In this document: positions 1 to 10,160 of the stretch, one piece after another | How the letters are laid out: each line of letters opens with the position of its first letter | Position numbering within the stretch: the stretch's first letter is position 1 | Assembly: GCF_004364245.1 (NCBI RefSeq) | Contig: NZ_SOAV01000002.1 | Location: 434,001 to 498,000, forward strand | Reading direction: 5' to 3' | DNA length: 64,000 bases | Source: Streptomyces sp. BK208 | GTDB lineage: Bacteria > Actinomycetota > Actinomycetes > Streptomycetales > Streptomycetaceae | Translations under genes and position numbers: made by a program | The notes under the pieces: generated by a model | Database searches by the model: none | The model's input: the letters and a program-made list of their open reading frames with translations, nothing else | Told to the model about the DNA's origin: nothing

Positions 1-1575
1 CGCCGGTACGGCCGTCAGCTCGCCGTCCACGTCCAGCTCGACGCGGTCCCCGCGCACCAGCTTGCCGTCGCCGTCGAGGTCGTAGGCGCCGATCGCGATC
101 CGGTGCGGGCGCAGGGTCGGCTCGCCCTTGGCACCGGCCGGGAGCGCCGGGGCCTCCTGGCGGATCGCGAAGGACGTGACGACACCGTTCGCGTCCGTCT
201 CGATCTCCGGGCGCAGCACGTTGATGCCGGCCGTCTCCAGCCACGCCTTCGACCAGGTCTTCAGGTCGCGCCCCGAGGTCTCCTCCAGCGCGCCCAGCAG
301 GTCGGACAGCCGGGTGTTGCCGAAGGCGTGGCGCTTGAAGTACGCCTGCACGCCCCGGAAGAACGCGTCCTCACCGACGTAGGCGACGAGCTGCTTGAGC
401 ACGCTGGCGCCCTTGGCGTACGTGATGCCGTCGAAGTTGACGAGCACGTCGTCCAGGTCGCTGATGTCCGCCATGATCGGGTGCGTGGACGGCAGCTGGT
501 CCTGCCGGTACGCCCAGGTCTTCATCTGGTTGGCGAACGTCGTCCACGAGTGCGGCCACTTCGAGCCGGGCGCGTCGGCCTGGCAGGCGGCCTCGGCGTA
601 GGTGGCGAACGACTCGTTGAGCCACAGGTCGTTCCACCACTCCATGGTGACCAGGTCGCCGAACCACATGTGCGCCAGCTCGTGCAGGATCGTCGCCGCC
701 CGCGCCTCGTACGCGGCGTCGGTCACCTTGGAGCGGAACACGTACTGGTCGCGGATGGTCACCGCGCCCGCGTTCTCCATCGCGCCCGCGTTGAACTCCG
801 GCACGAAGAGCTGGTCGTACTTCTTGAAGGGGTACGGGTAGTCGAACTTCCCCTGGAACCAGTCGAAGCCCTGCCGGGTCACCTCGAAGATCGCGTCCGA
901 GTCGAGGTGCTCGGCCAGCGAGGGACGGCAGTAGATGCCGAGCGGCACCGACTGGCCGTCCTTCTCGTACACGCTGTGCACCGAGTGGTACGGGCCGACG
1001 ATCAGCGCCGTGATGTACGACGAGATGCGCGGGGTCGGCTCGAAGACCCAGACGTTCTCCTGGGGCTCCGGGGTCGGCGAGTTGGAGACGACCGTCCAGC
1101 CCTCGGGGGCCCGCACGGTGAACTGGAACGTCGCCTTCAGGTCCGGCTGCTCGAAGCTCGCGAAGACGCGGCGCGCGTCCGGCACCTCGAACTGGGTGTA
1201 GAGGTAGGCCTGGTCGTCGACCGGGTCGACGAACCGGTGCAGGCCCTCACCGGTGTTGGTGTACGCGCAGTCGGCGACCACCCGCAGGACGTTGCGCCCC
1301 GGCAGCAGCTCCGCGAGGGCGATGCGGGAGTCCCGGAAGACCTCGGCGGGATCGAGGGAGTCGCCGTTCAGCGTCACCTCGTGGACCGTCGGCGCCACCA
1401 GGTCGATGAAGGACGCGCCGCCGCCCTCGGCGACGTCGAAGCGCACCGTGGTCGCGGACCGGTAGGTGCCGCCCTCCTGCGCGCCGGTGAGGTCGAGATC
1501 GATCTCGTACGAGTCAACGGTCAGCAGCGTCGCCCGCTGCCGCGCCTCTTCGCGAGTCAGGTTTGTGCCAGGCAC
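1..1575 (-). CDS. pepN: Aminopeptidase N, M1 family (C-terminal part outside window)
   Basis: Zinc metallo-aminopeptidase that removes N-terminal residues from peptides in the cytoplasm. The window holds the first 525 codons; the rest lies beyond the left edge. The exopeptidase motif GAMEN and the zinc site HELAH (H298, E299, H302, in ILHELAHMWFGDL) with the downstream Glu in NESF are visible. The GTG start at 1575 is chosen because GAGGAG lies 8 nt upstream and because the N-terminus (MPGTNLTREEAR) matches the paralogue at 6400-8982. The two proteins share most motifs, so this is one of two M1 enzymes within 10 kb. It is divergent from the DUF1203 gene. Confidence 0.93.
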   Translation of the reverse strand, partial: MPGTNLTREEARQRATLLTVDSYEIDLDLTGAQEGGTYRSATTVRFDVAEGGGASFIDLVAPTVHEVTLNGDSLDPAEVFRDSRIALAELLPGRNVLRVVADCAYTNTGEGLHRFVDPVDDQAYLYTQFEVPDARRVFASFEQPDLKATFQFTVRAPEGWTVVSNSPTPEPQENVWVFEPTPRISSYITALIVGPYHSVHSVYEKDGQSVPLGIYCRPSLAEHLDSDAIFEVTRQGFDWFQGKFDYPYPFKKYDQLFVPEFNAGAMENAGAVTIRDQYVFRSKVTDAAYEARAATILHELAHMWFGDLVTMEWWNDLWLNESFATYAEAACQADAPGSKWPHSWTTFANQMKTWAYRQDQLPSTHPIMADISDLDDVLVNFDGITYAKGASVLKQLVAYVGEDAFFRGVQAYFKRHAFGNTRLSDLLGALEETSGRDLKTWSKAWLETAGINVLRPEIETDANGVVTSFAIRQEAPALPAGAKGEPTLRPHRIAIGAYDLDGDGKLVRGDRVELDVDGELTAVPA

Positions 1576-1687
1576 GCGGTCATCTCCTCGTTATGTGTGG
1601 GTTGCGTCATCCTTCCACGTGATCCGCGCCGGGCGCGATGTCCGTTTCCCGCCGGTGCCCGGCTTCCGCGCGCGCGAGCCTGGGGCC

Positions 1688-2164
1688 ATGAACGGCTACA
1701 CCGCACACCCCATCCCCGCGGCCACCCTCCGGGAACTGCGCCTCGCCGACGACGCGGGCCGCACCCCCGCACCCGTGACCGACGACGAGGGCGGCGCGCC
1801 CCTGCGCTGCTGCCTGCGCCACAGCCGGGCCGGCGAGAGGATCACGCTGGTCTCCTACGCCCCGCTGCGCCGCTGGGCGGCGAGGACGGGCGCCGACCCG
1901 GGCGCCTACGACGAACAGGGCCCGGTCTTCGTGCACGCCGAGGAGTGCCCGGGGCCGGACACGGACCGCCTCCCCTTCACCGGCTCGCACCGCATCGTGC
2001 GCCGCTACTCCGCCGACGGGCACATCCTGGGCGGGCGGCTGATCGGGGACCCCGGCGCCTTCCCGTACGCCCTTCGGGAAGCACTCGGCGACCCGGCGGT
2101 GGCGTTCGTGCACGTCCGGGCCGTCGAGTACGGCTGCTTCCTCTACGAGGTGCGCCGGGACTGA
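1688..2164 (+). CDS. DUF1203 family protein
   Basis: A 158-residue protein that I assign to DUF1203, whose function is unknown. It has no signal peptide or membrane segment. It contains a stretch with Cys and His (VFVHAEECPG), a central GSHRIVRRYSADG segment and a C-terminal FVHVRAVEYGC segment, consistent with a compact cytoplasmic fold. ATG 1688 has no clear ribosome-binding site. The gene is monocistronic: divergent from pepN and followed by a tandem repeat and a bidirectional terminator shared with asd. Family assignment is from memory of the pattern. Confidence 0.72.
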   Translation: MNGYTAHPIPAATLRELRLADDAGRTPAPVTDDEGGAPLRCCLRHSRAGERITLVSYAPLRRWAARTGADPGAYDEQGPVFVHAEECPGPDTDRLPFTGSHRIVRRYSADGHILGGRLIGDPGAFPYALREALGDPAVAFVHVRAVEYGCFLYEVRRD

Positions 2165-2216
2165 TCCGGTCCGCCTCAGCCGTCCGCCCCGACCCGCCGA
2201 CGGCCGATCGTCACAC

Positions 2217-2252
2217 GACCGGAACGACCGGAACGACCGGAACGACCGGCAC
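2217..2252. repeat. Four tandem copies of a 9-bp unit
   Basis: The unit GACCGGAAC is repeated at 2217, 2226 and 2235, with a variant GACCGGCAC at 2244. It lies between the DUF1203 stop and the terminator. It looks like replication-slippage microrepeat DNA in the 3' untranslated region. Confidence 0.9.
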
Positions 2253-2303
2253 GGCCGCCGGGGCGGACGGTCGTCCTCCGCGACGAGGGGGCGCGCACGA
2301 AGA

Positions 2304-2334
2304 AGGGCGGCCACCCCTGCCGGGTGACCGCCCT
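2304..2334. terminator. Bidirectional terminator between DUF1203 gene and asd
   Basis: Arms AGGGCGGCCACCC and GGGTGACCGCCCT pair over 13 bp with one mismatch and a 5-nt loop. It sits between two convergent genes. Confidence 0.8.
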
Positions 2335-2350
2335 GAGGAAGCGCGCCGTC

Positions 2351-4256
<1,906 letters not shown>

Positions 4257-4257
4257 G

Positions 4258-5013
4258 ATGGCCGCCGAACAGCACCCCGGTGGGTACGACGCGCTGATGG
4301 CGGCCGTGACGGGCGGGCCGCCGCCGCCCGACGCGGGCGCCGACGCCCGGGCCGCGTACCGGTCGGCGGCGGCCGACGTGGCGCTGCTGCGCGAGCAACT
4401 GCACCTGCTCGGCGACGCCCTGGGCGACGCCGTGCCGGAAGAGCGGGCTCCGGCTCCCGTCCGGGCTCCGGCACCGCGCCGCCGCCCCTTCCGCCTCGCC
4501 CCGGGCGTCCTGGCGGCGGCCTGCGCGGGGGTGGTCGTCGCGGGCCTCGGCTGGCTGGTGGTGCAGGGCGCGGGCGGTACGGCCCAGGACACGGCGGGCG
4601 GCAGCGCGGCCGACAAGGCCGTGACCCGCCCGCAGAGCCCGCCCGCGGGCGGGGAGGACGCCGGCGTCTTCGGCAGCCCCGGCTACCTCGCCTGCGCCCG
4701 TCTGGTCGCCGAGGGCACCGTGACCCGCGCCGAGCCGGTACCCGGCGCCGCCCGGCACCGGATCACGCTCCGGGTGACCCGGGCGTACGGGCCCGGTGCG
4801 AGCGCGGGGCCGGAGGGGAGCCCCGGGCCGACGGCGACGTTCGCCCTGGACGACGGCCTCGCCCGGCTCGTCCCCGGCGACCGGGTCCTGGTCGGCGTCC
4901 CGCGCGACCGTCCCACCGCCGACACGGTGATCACCGGCGACCGGGAGATCACCGCCGCCCGCGCCCGGCTCACCGCCTCCCCCGCCACGCCGCGCCCCCT
5001 CACCTGCGACTGA
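4258..5013 (+). CDS. Membrane protein coupled to the sigma factor (possible anti-sigma)
   Basis: A 251-residue protein with a cytoplasmic N-terminal region of about 80 residues (Ala-rich helix around residues 31-56), one membrane segment at about 81-103 and an extracytoplasmic C-terminal domain of about 145 residues containing two Cys (one in the YLACARL segment, one at the C-terminus, TCD). It starts 1 nt after the sigma-factor stop. This single-pass layout and coupling is typical of anti-sigma factors, but I see no zinc HxxxCxxC motif, so the role is inferred from position only. A strong hairpin terminator follows. Confidence 0.75.
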   Translation: MAAEQHPGGYDALMAAVTGGPPPPDAGADARAAYRSAAADVALLREQLHLLGDALGDAVPEERAPAPVRAPAPRRRPFRLAPGVLAAACAGVVVAGLGWLVVQGAGGTAQDTAGGSAADKAVTRPQSPPAGGEDAGVFGSPGYLACARLVAEGTVTRAEPVPGAARHRITLRVTRAYGPGASAGPEGSPGPTATFALDDGLARLVPGDRVLVGVPRDRPTADTVITGDREITAARARLTASPATPRPLTCD

Positions 5014-5032
5014 CCGCACCGGACCACCCGGA

Positions 5033-5064
5033 AGGGCGGGCACCCGAACCGGCGTGCCCGCCCT
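5033..5064. terminator. Bidirectional terminator
   Basis: AGGGCGGGCAC and GTGCCCGCCCT form a perfect 11-bp stem with a 10-nt loop. It lies between the convergent membrane-protein gene and the DUF559 gene. Confidence 0.85.
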
Positions 5065-5101
5065 CGCGTGCCGGGTCCCGGCACGGTCCTCCCCGTCGGT
5101 A

Positions 5102-6184
5102 CTACCGGGGCAGTACCACGACGTACGCCGCGGGTTCCCGGTCGCCGGCGGCCATCAGCGCCGTCCGGACGATGACGGCCTGGTGCTCCGGGCAGTCGCG
5201 CAGCTTGCGCGGGGTGAGGTGCACGACCGTGATGCCGAGCCGTTCCAGGTGCTCGCGCTTGCGGGCGTGCTCCGCCCAGTCGGCGTCGTCCTCCTGCGTG
5301 CGGTGCGCCCGGGTGTCCAGCTCCAGGGCCACCGCCTGCTCGGGCCAGAAGGCGTCCACCCCGCCCAGGTGGGGGCCGCCCGGCAGCCGCAGGTCGACGT
5401 TCCAGACCGGCTCCGGCAGGGAGTGCTCGCGCACCATCCGGTACAGGCGCTGCTCGGCCAGTGCCCGCCCCTCGGCGACCAGCGAGTCCACGGCGTCCAC
5501 CACGTGCGGGCGGCTGAGCAGCCGGGCCCGGTTCAGCTCCCGTACCACCGCGGCCGGCTCGCAGTGCCCGCCGCGCACCGCCTCCGTCAGCAGCCGGCGC
5601 ACGGTCGCCGGATCGGTCAACTCCGCCACCGCGTCCGCCAGGGCCCGCGCCACCGGGGCCACCGGGACTCCGGTCAGCTCCACGGCGGTCGGCAGCGCGG
5701 CCGTGCGGACGATGCGCGCGCAGCCCGTCGTGCGCAGCCGGCGCAGCCGCGGCACCAGGACGTCGATGAGGTCCAGGGACGGCAGCGGGGGAGCGCCGGA
5801 GAAGCCGTGCAGCGTCAGCGCGGCCAGACCCGTGATCATCGCCTCCGCGTAGGCGGGCACGGGCGGGTGCCCCCCGCCCGGCTGGAGGGGCACCGAGACG
5901 CTCGCTCCCGGCCCCGCGCCGGACGCCGTGCCGCAGGCACGGTCCCGCGCCGCGTACAGCAGCACCGCGTGCAGGCGCTCCTCGCTGGTCGGCGGGCCCG
6001 GGTGCAGCAGGACGACGTTCGGCAGGAGCTGCTGCCAGGGCCCGCCGGGCCGGCACTGCTCGTTGGTCTCCGCGGCCGAGACGCCGTGCGCCCGGAGCTG
6101 GGCCGCCGTCATCAGCGGGCGCCGGCCCTCGGCCAGGTGGTGCAGCGGGCGGGGGCGGGGGGAGAGCGGGGTGTTGTGCGTCAT
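5102..6184 (-). CDS. DUF559 nuclease-like protein with AbiEi-type N-terminal region
   Basis: A 360-residue protein. The N-terminal third (LMTAAQLRAHGVSAAET, then PWQQLLPNVVLLHPG) resembles the winged-helix antitoxin-like domain of AbiEi family proteins. The C-terminal about 110 residues resemble DUF559, a PD-(D/E)XK fold: GGVDAFWPEQAVALELDTRA supplies Asp and Glu-Leu-Asp positions, then RKREHLERLGITVVHLTPRKL. No toxin partner gene is next to it, so it is not a recognisable two-gene toxin-antitoxin locus. ATG 6184 is used; the ribosome-binding site is weak. The biological role is unknown; nuclease activity is an inference from the fold. Confidence 0.7.
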   Translation of the reverse strand: MTHNTPLSPRPRPLHHLAEGRRPLMTAAQLRAHGVSAAETNEQCRPGGPWQQLLPNVVLLHPGPPTSEERLHAVLLYAARDRACGTASGAGPGASVSVPLQPGGGHPPVPAYAEAMITGLAALTLHGFSGAPPLPSLDLIDVLVPRLRRLRTTGCARIVRTAALPTAVELTGVPVAPVARALADAVAELTDPATVRRLLTEAVRGGHCEPAAVVRELNRARLLSRPHVVDAVDSLVAEGRALAEQRLYRMVREHSLPEPVWNVDLRLPGGPHLGGVDAFWPEQAVALELDTRAHRTQEDDADWAEHARKREHLERLGITVVHLTPRKLRDCPEHQAVIVRTALMAAGDREPAAYVVVLPR

Positions 6185-6287
6185 GACCGGCAATTTCCCG
6201 TGCCGCGACCGCCTCTTAACCGCTGTTACACGTCCATCGCCGAACCGGGACAAGCCCGGACTAAAGGACGGGTGTTCGGATGCCGAA

Positions 6288-6320
6288 AACCCCTGGTCCG
6301 AAAGGGTCGGACCAGGGGTT
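6288..6320 (-). terminator. Intrinsic terminator downstream of the second aminopeptidase
   Basis: AACCCCTGGTCCG and CGGACCAGGGGTT form a perfect 13-bp stem with a 7-nt loop. Read leftward it is followed by TTTT, so it should stop aminopeptidase transcription before the DUF559 gene. Confidence 0.85.
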
Positions 6321-6360
6321 ACGGCCACAGTGCACGCATCGTGTAACGATGACTCAGCGC

Positions 6361-6382
6361 CCAATCATTGGCCAATGATCGG
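6361..6382. repeat. 22-bp near-palindrome just after the aminopeptidase stop
   Basis: CCAATCATTGG is followed directly by CCAATGATCGG, its inverse with one mismatch. It is AT-richer than its surroundings and lies 18 bp past the stop codon. It could be a second transcript-end hairpin or a protein-binding site. Confidence 0.6.
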
Positions 6383-6399
6383 GGGTTCCGGGCAGCGGG

Positions 6400-8982
6400 C
6401 TAGCGGCCGGCCGCCGCGCCGTCGCACGCCTGGGCCCGCAGCGCCCGCGCCAGGTCGTCCCGCGCCTCCAGCACCAGCCGGCGCAGCGCCGGGGCCGCGT
6501 CCCGGTGCGCCGACAGCCACGCGTCGGTCGCGTCCAGCGTCTCCCGGGAGTCCCGCAGGGACGGGAACAGACCCCGGACCACGTCCATCCCGATCTGGAT
6601 GGACCGCTCGGCCCACAGCCGCTCGATCGCCGCGAAGTACTTCTCGGTGTACGGCGCGAGCAGCTCCCGCTGCGAGGGCTGCGCGAAGCCCGCGATGGTC
6701 GCCTCCACCAGGGCGTTGGACAGCTTGTCCGACTCGACGACCTGCGCCCAGGCCTGCGCCTTGACCACGTCCGACGGCCGCGAGGCCAGGCAGCGCACCT
6801 GGTGCCGCTTGCCGGAGGCCGTGTCGTCGCGGACCAGTTCGGCCGCCAGGTCGCCCTCGTCGGCGGCACCGTGGGACGCGAGCGGCGCGAGGAACACCCA
6901 GCGCAGCTCCTGGTCCACGTCCAGCCCGTCGATCTTCTCGGTGCCCTCCAGCAGCCCCCTCAGCAGTGCCAGGTCCGCCTCCCCGGACGCCACCGACGCG
7001 AAGAACCGCGCCCACGCCAGCTGCTGCTCGCTGCCCGGCGCCGCGTCCCGCAGCTCGCGCAGCGCACCCTCGGCGAGCAGCCGGCCGCCCGTCTCCCGCC
7101 AGTCGGGGGCGGCGTAGTGCACCAGCGCCGAACCGGTCCAGGCGTGCAGCATCTGGAGCACGCCGATCTCCGACTCGCGCCCCGCGAACCGCAGCACCAG
7201 CTCCGCGAAGTCCCGCGCCGGCAGCAGCGCGTCCCGCGTCATGTTCCACAGCGCCGACCAGCACAGGGCACGGGCCAGCGGGTCGGTCAGCGCGCCCAGG
7301 TGCTCGCGCAGCGTGGCCAGCGAGGTGTCGTCGAAGCGCGTCTTGCAGTACGTGAGGTCGTCGTCGTTGACCAGGACCAGCTCCGGCGCCTCGGCGCCGG
7401 CCAGCTCCGCCACCACCGTGCGCGGCCCCTCGACGTCCACCTCGGCACGCGCGTACCGCTCCAGGGCGCCCTCGGCCGTACGCCGGTACAGGCCGACCGC
7501 GACCCGGTGCGGGCGCAGTTCGGGGTGCGACTCCGCGGCCTCCTGCACCACGGCCAGCTCGTCGACCGTGCCCGCCCCGTCCAGCAGCACCTGCGGGGTC
7601 AGCGCGTTGACACCGGCCGTCTGGAGCCAGGACCGGGACCAGGCCGCCATGTCGCGCCCGCTGGTCTCCTCCAGGACCGACAGCAGATCACCGAGCCGGG
7701 TGTTGCCGTACGCGTGCCGCTTGAAGTAGCGGCGGGCGCCCTCCAGGAACGCGTCCTGCCCGACGTACGCCACCAGCTGCTTCAGCGCCGAGGCGCCCTT
7801 GGCGTAGGTGATGCCGTCGAAGTTGAGCTTGGCGTCCTCCAGGTCGCGGATGTCGGCGGTGATCGGGTGCGTGGAGGGGAGCTGGTCGGCGCGGTAGGCC
7901 CACGCCTTGCGGCGGTTGGCGAAGGTGATCCAGGCATCCTTGAACCGGGTCGCGCCCACGTTGGCGAACGCACCCATGAAGTCGGCGAAGGACTCCTTCA
8001 GCCACAGGTCGTCCCACCACTCCATGGTGACCAGGTCGCCGAACCACATGTGGGCCATCTCGTGCAGGATCGTGTTGGCCCGGCCCTCGTACGACGCCCG
8101 CGTCACCTTCCCGCGGAAGATGTACTCCTCCCGGAAGGTCACCATCCCCGGGTTCTCCATCGCGCCGAGGTTGTACTCCGGCACGAACGCCTGGTCGTAC
8201 TTCCCGAAGGGGTAGGGGAAGTCGAAGTGGTCGTGGAAGAAGTCCAGGCCCTGCTTGGTGATCAGGAAGACGTCGTCGGCGTCGAAGTGCGGGGCGAGAC
8301 CCTTGCGGCACAGGGCACCGAGCGGGATCTCCAGCCGCGTACCGTCCTCGGACACGCGTTCGTAGGAGTCCGTGACGTAGTGGTAGGGCCCCGCGACCAC
8401 GCACGTGATGTACGTCGAGATCGGCTTCGTCTCCGCGAACCGCCACACCCCGTCGACGCGTTCGCCCGCGCCGTTGGACCACACCGTCCACTCCTCGGGC
8501 GCGCGCACCTCGAAGCGGAAGGGCGCCTTGAGGTCGGGCTGCTCGAAGTTCGCGAACACCCGGCGCGAGTCGGCCGGCTCGTACTGGGTGTACAGGTACA
8601 CCTCGCCGTCCTCGGGGTCGACGAAGCGGTGCATGCCCTCGCCGGTGCGGGAGTACGCGCACTGGGCGTCGACCACCAGCTCGTTGTCGGCGGCCAGGTC
8701 CTCCAGGGCGATCCGGGAGCCGTCGAAGACCTCGCTCGGGTCGAGGTCGCGCCCGTTCAGGGAGACGGCGGTGACGCTGGGCGCGATCAGGTCGGCGAAG
8801 CTGCTCGCGCCCGGCTCGTTGCAGCGGAAGCGGATCGTGGTCACGGACCGGAACGTGCGCGGGCCCTCACCCTGTGCGTCACCGGTGGCGGAGCGCACGT
8901 CGAGGGACACCTCGTACCCGTCGACGGACAGCAGAGCGGCCCGCTCCCGGGCCTCGTCGCGGGACAGATTCTCACCGGGCAC
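6400..8982 (-). CDS. pepN: Aminopeptidase N, M1 family (second, complete copy)
   Basis: An 860-residue zinc aminopeptidase, full length for the family. An N-terminal beta domain is followed by GAMENPG, the zinc motif HEMAH (H307, E308, H311, in ILHEMAHMWFGDLVTMEWW) and the distal Glu in KESF. The C-terminal half is the helical ERAP1-like domain. GTG 8982 is preferred to GTG 8991: GAGGAG lies 8 nt before it, while the first GTG abuts the GAGGAG, and the resulting MPGENLSRDEAR mirrors the paralogue at the left edge. Cytoplasmic peptide turnover is the expected role. It is divergent from the thioredoxin-fold gene. Confidence 0.95.
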   Translation of the reverse strand: MPGENLSRDEARERAALLSVDGYEVSLDVRSATGDAQGEGPRTFRSVTTIRFRCNEPGASSFADLIAPSVTAVSLNGRDLDPSEVFDGSRIALEDLAADNELVVDAQCAYSRTGEGMHRFVDPEDGEVYLYTQYEPADSRRVFANFEQPDLKAPFRFEVRAPEEWTVWSNGAGERVDGVWRFAETKPISTYITCVVAGPYHYVTDSYERVSEDGTRLEIPLGALCRKGLAPHFDADDVFLITKQGLDFFHDHFDFPYPFGKYDQAFVPEYNLGAMENPGMVTFREEYIFRGKVTRASYEGRANTILHEMAHMWFGDLVTMEWWDDLWLKESFADFMGAFANVGATRFKDAWITFANRRKAWAYRADQLPSTHPITADIRDLEDAKLNFDGITYAKGASALKQLVAYVGQDAFLEGARRYFKRHAYGNTRLGDLLSVLEETSGRDMAAWSRSWLQTAGVNALTPQVLLDGAGTVDELAVVQEAAESHPELRPHRVAVGLYRRTAEGALERYARAEVDVEGPRTVVAELAGAEAPELVLVNDDDLTYCKTRFDDTSLATLREHLGALTDPLARALCWSALWNMTRDALLPARDFAELVLRFAGRESEIGVLQMLHAWTGSALVHYAAPDWRETGGRLLAEGALRELRDAAPGSEQQLAWARFFASVASGEADLALLRGLLEGTEKIDGLDVDQELRWVFLAPLASHGAADEGDLAAELVRDDTASGKRHQVRCLASRPSDVVKAQAWAQVVESDKLSNALVEATIAGFAQPSQRELLAPYTEKYFAAIERLWAERSIQIGMDVVRGLFPSLRDSRETLDATDAWLSAHRDAAPALRRLVLEARDDLARALRAQACDGAAAGR

Positions 8983-9154
8983 GGGCGGCACTCCTCGGAT
9001 GGTGTTCGATGGACGGCTGGTGTTCCGTGGTGTTCAGCATGCGGACAGCACCGATCCTGCCATGCGCCCCTGACGCGCGGCAGCCGGGAATGGACGGGCC
9101 CACCCGTCGGTTGGCCGGTAGGACGCCTGCCCGCGCCGCCTCACGAGGAGAGAC

Positions 9155-9793
9155 ATGTCGGAGAAGACGCCCGTCGACTTCTGGTTCGACCCGCTGTGCC
9201 CCTGGGCCTGGATGACCTCGCGCTGGGTCCTGGAGGTGGAGAAGGTCAGGGACATCGAGGTCCGCTGGCACGTGATGAGCCTCGCCGTCCTCAACGAGGA
9301 CAAGCTCGACGAGCTGCCCGCCGAGTACCGGGAGATGCTCGAGGTCAAGGCGTGGGGCCCGGTGCGCGTCGTGATCGCCGCGCAGGAGGAGCACGGCGCC
9401 GACGTGCTCGGCGACCTCTACACGGCGCTCGGCACCCGCATCCACAACCAGGAGGAGGGCCCGGGCCGGGAGACGGTCGCCGCCGCCCTGAAGGACGCCG
9501 GCCTGCCCGAGTCCCTCATGGACCACTGGGACGGCACCCCCTACGAGCCCCAGCTGCGCGCCTCCCACAAGGAGGGCATCGACAAGGTCGGCCAGGAGGT
9601 CGGCACCCCGGTCATCGCCGTGCCCGGCGCCGACGGCGAGCAGCTCGCCTTCTTCGGCCCGGTCGTCACTCCCGCCCCCAAGGGCGAGGACGCCGCCAGG
9701 CTCTGGGACGGCACCCTCGCCGTGGCCTCCGTGCCGGGCTTCTACGAGATCAAGCGGACCCGCACCAAGGGCCCCGACTTCAGCAACCTCTGA
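9155..9793 (+). CDS. DsbA-fold mycothiol-dependent oxidoreductase, Rv2466c-like
   Basis: A 212-residue cytoplasmic DsbA-fold thioredoxin protein that closely resembles, from memory, the mycobacterial mycothiol-dependent reductase Rv2466c across its whole length (FWFDPLCPWAW, HVMSLAVLNE, FYEIKRTRT). The nucleophilic cysteine C15 is present, but the second position of the CxxC motif is Ala18 instead of Cys, leaving a monothiol CPWA site. The cis-Pro loop EVGTPVIAV is intact. Reduction with mycothiol would then rely on the single Cys. The start ATG has GAGGAG 4 nt upstream. It converges on the zinc-ribbon gene across a terminator. Confidence 0.85.
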   Translation: MSEKTPVDFWFDPLCPWAWMTSRWVLEVEKVRDIEVRWHVMSLAVLNEDKLDELPAEYREMLEVKAWGPVRVVIAAQEEHGADVLGDLYTALGTRIHNQEEGPGRETVAAALKDAGLPESLMDHWDGTPYEPQLRASHKEGIDKVGQEVGTPVIAVPGADGEQLAFFGPVVTPAPKGEDAARLWDGTLAVASVPGFYEIKRTRTKGPDFSNL

Positions 9794-9843
9794 CCCGGCC
9801 GCCCGGCCGCCGGCGCCCCCTCTCCGGGACGCGGGCGGCCGGG
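9794..9843. terminator. Bidirectional terminator hairpin
   Basis: CCCGGCCGCCCG and CGGGCGGCCGGG form perfect 12-bp arms around a 26-nt loop, between two convergent genes. Confidence 0.7.
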
Positions 9844-9851
9844 ACCGGCGG

Positions 9852-10073
9852 TCAGTCCTCCTCGGGCAGGGTCGCGCCGACCCACCACCGGTCCTTGCGC
9901 TGGATCCGGCGGCAGCCGTTGTACGTGCAGCGGTGGTAGGCCCGGGCGACGAAGACCTCCCCCGCCGGCAGCTCGCCGAGCGCCCGCCGCGCCGCCGCCT
10001 TCTCCGCGTCCCCCTCCAGCTCCCGGAACTCGTGCATCGTGTCTCCGCAGTTCGGACACCGTACGTACGCCAT
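9852..10073 (-). CDS. Small zinc-ribbon-like protein
   Basis: A 73-residue protein with CPNCGD near the N-terminus and a second Cys pair in HRCTYNGCRR, giving a four-Cys zinc-ribbon pattern. The remainder is charged with no membrane segment. ATG 10073 follows GAGGAGG with a 5-nt gap; translation from upstream codons would run through the hairpin described next. Function is unknown; nucleic-acid or protein binding is the usual guess for such ribbons. It lies 88 bp downstream of the TauD-like stop, so it could be the last gene of the sulfonate transcript or separately expressed. Confidence 0.75.
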   Translation of the reverse strand: MAYVRCPNCGDTMHEFRELEGDAEKAAARRALGELPAGEVFVARAYHRCTYNGCRRIQRKDRWWVGATLPEED

Positions 10074-10123
10074 GAGCGCCTCCTCGGGTGAACGGGGGGT
10101 CATTTCCCCGTGAGGAGGCGCTC
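10074..10123 (-). promoter_or_regulatory. Perfect hairpin that encloses the ribosome-binding site
   Basis: In the leftward mRNA GAGCGCCTCCTC pairs perfectly with GAGGAGGCGCTC, and the second arm is the Shine-Dalgarno plus the whole spacer ending directly before ATG 10073. Inside the loop ACGGGG can pair with CCCCGT. Seen directly: 12-bp perfect arms. Inferred: translation is blocked unless the stem is opened, or the same stem ends upstream transcripts. Confidence 0.7.
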
Positions 10124-10160
10124 CACCCCTGCGCGCACAGGGGACGTGCCGGGTCCGCCG

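Noticed and set aside
6505..9939. 1144-codon frame antisense to the second aminopeptidase and across the thioredoxin-fold gene
   Set aside because: The leftward frame encodes a clear full-length M1 enzyme with its zinc site; the long antisense frame is Arg-rich and covers part of another gene out of frame.
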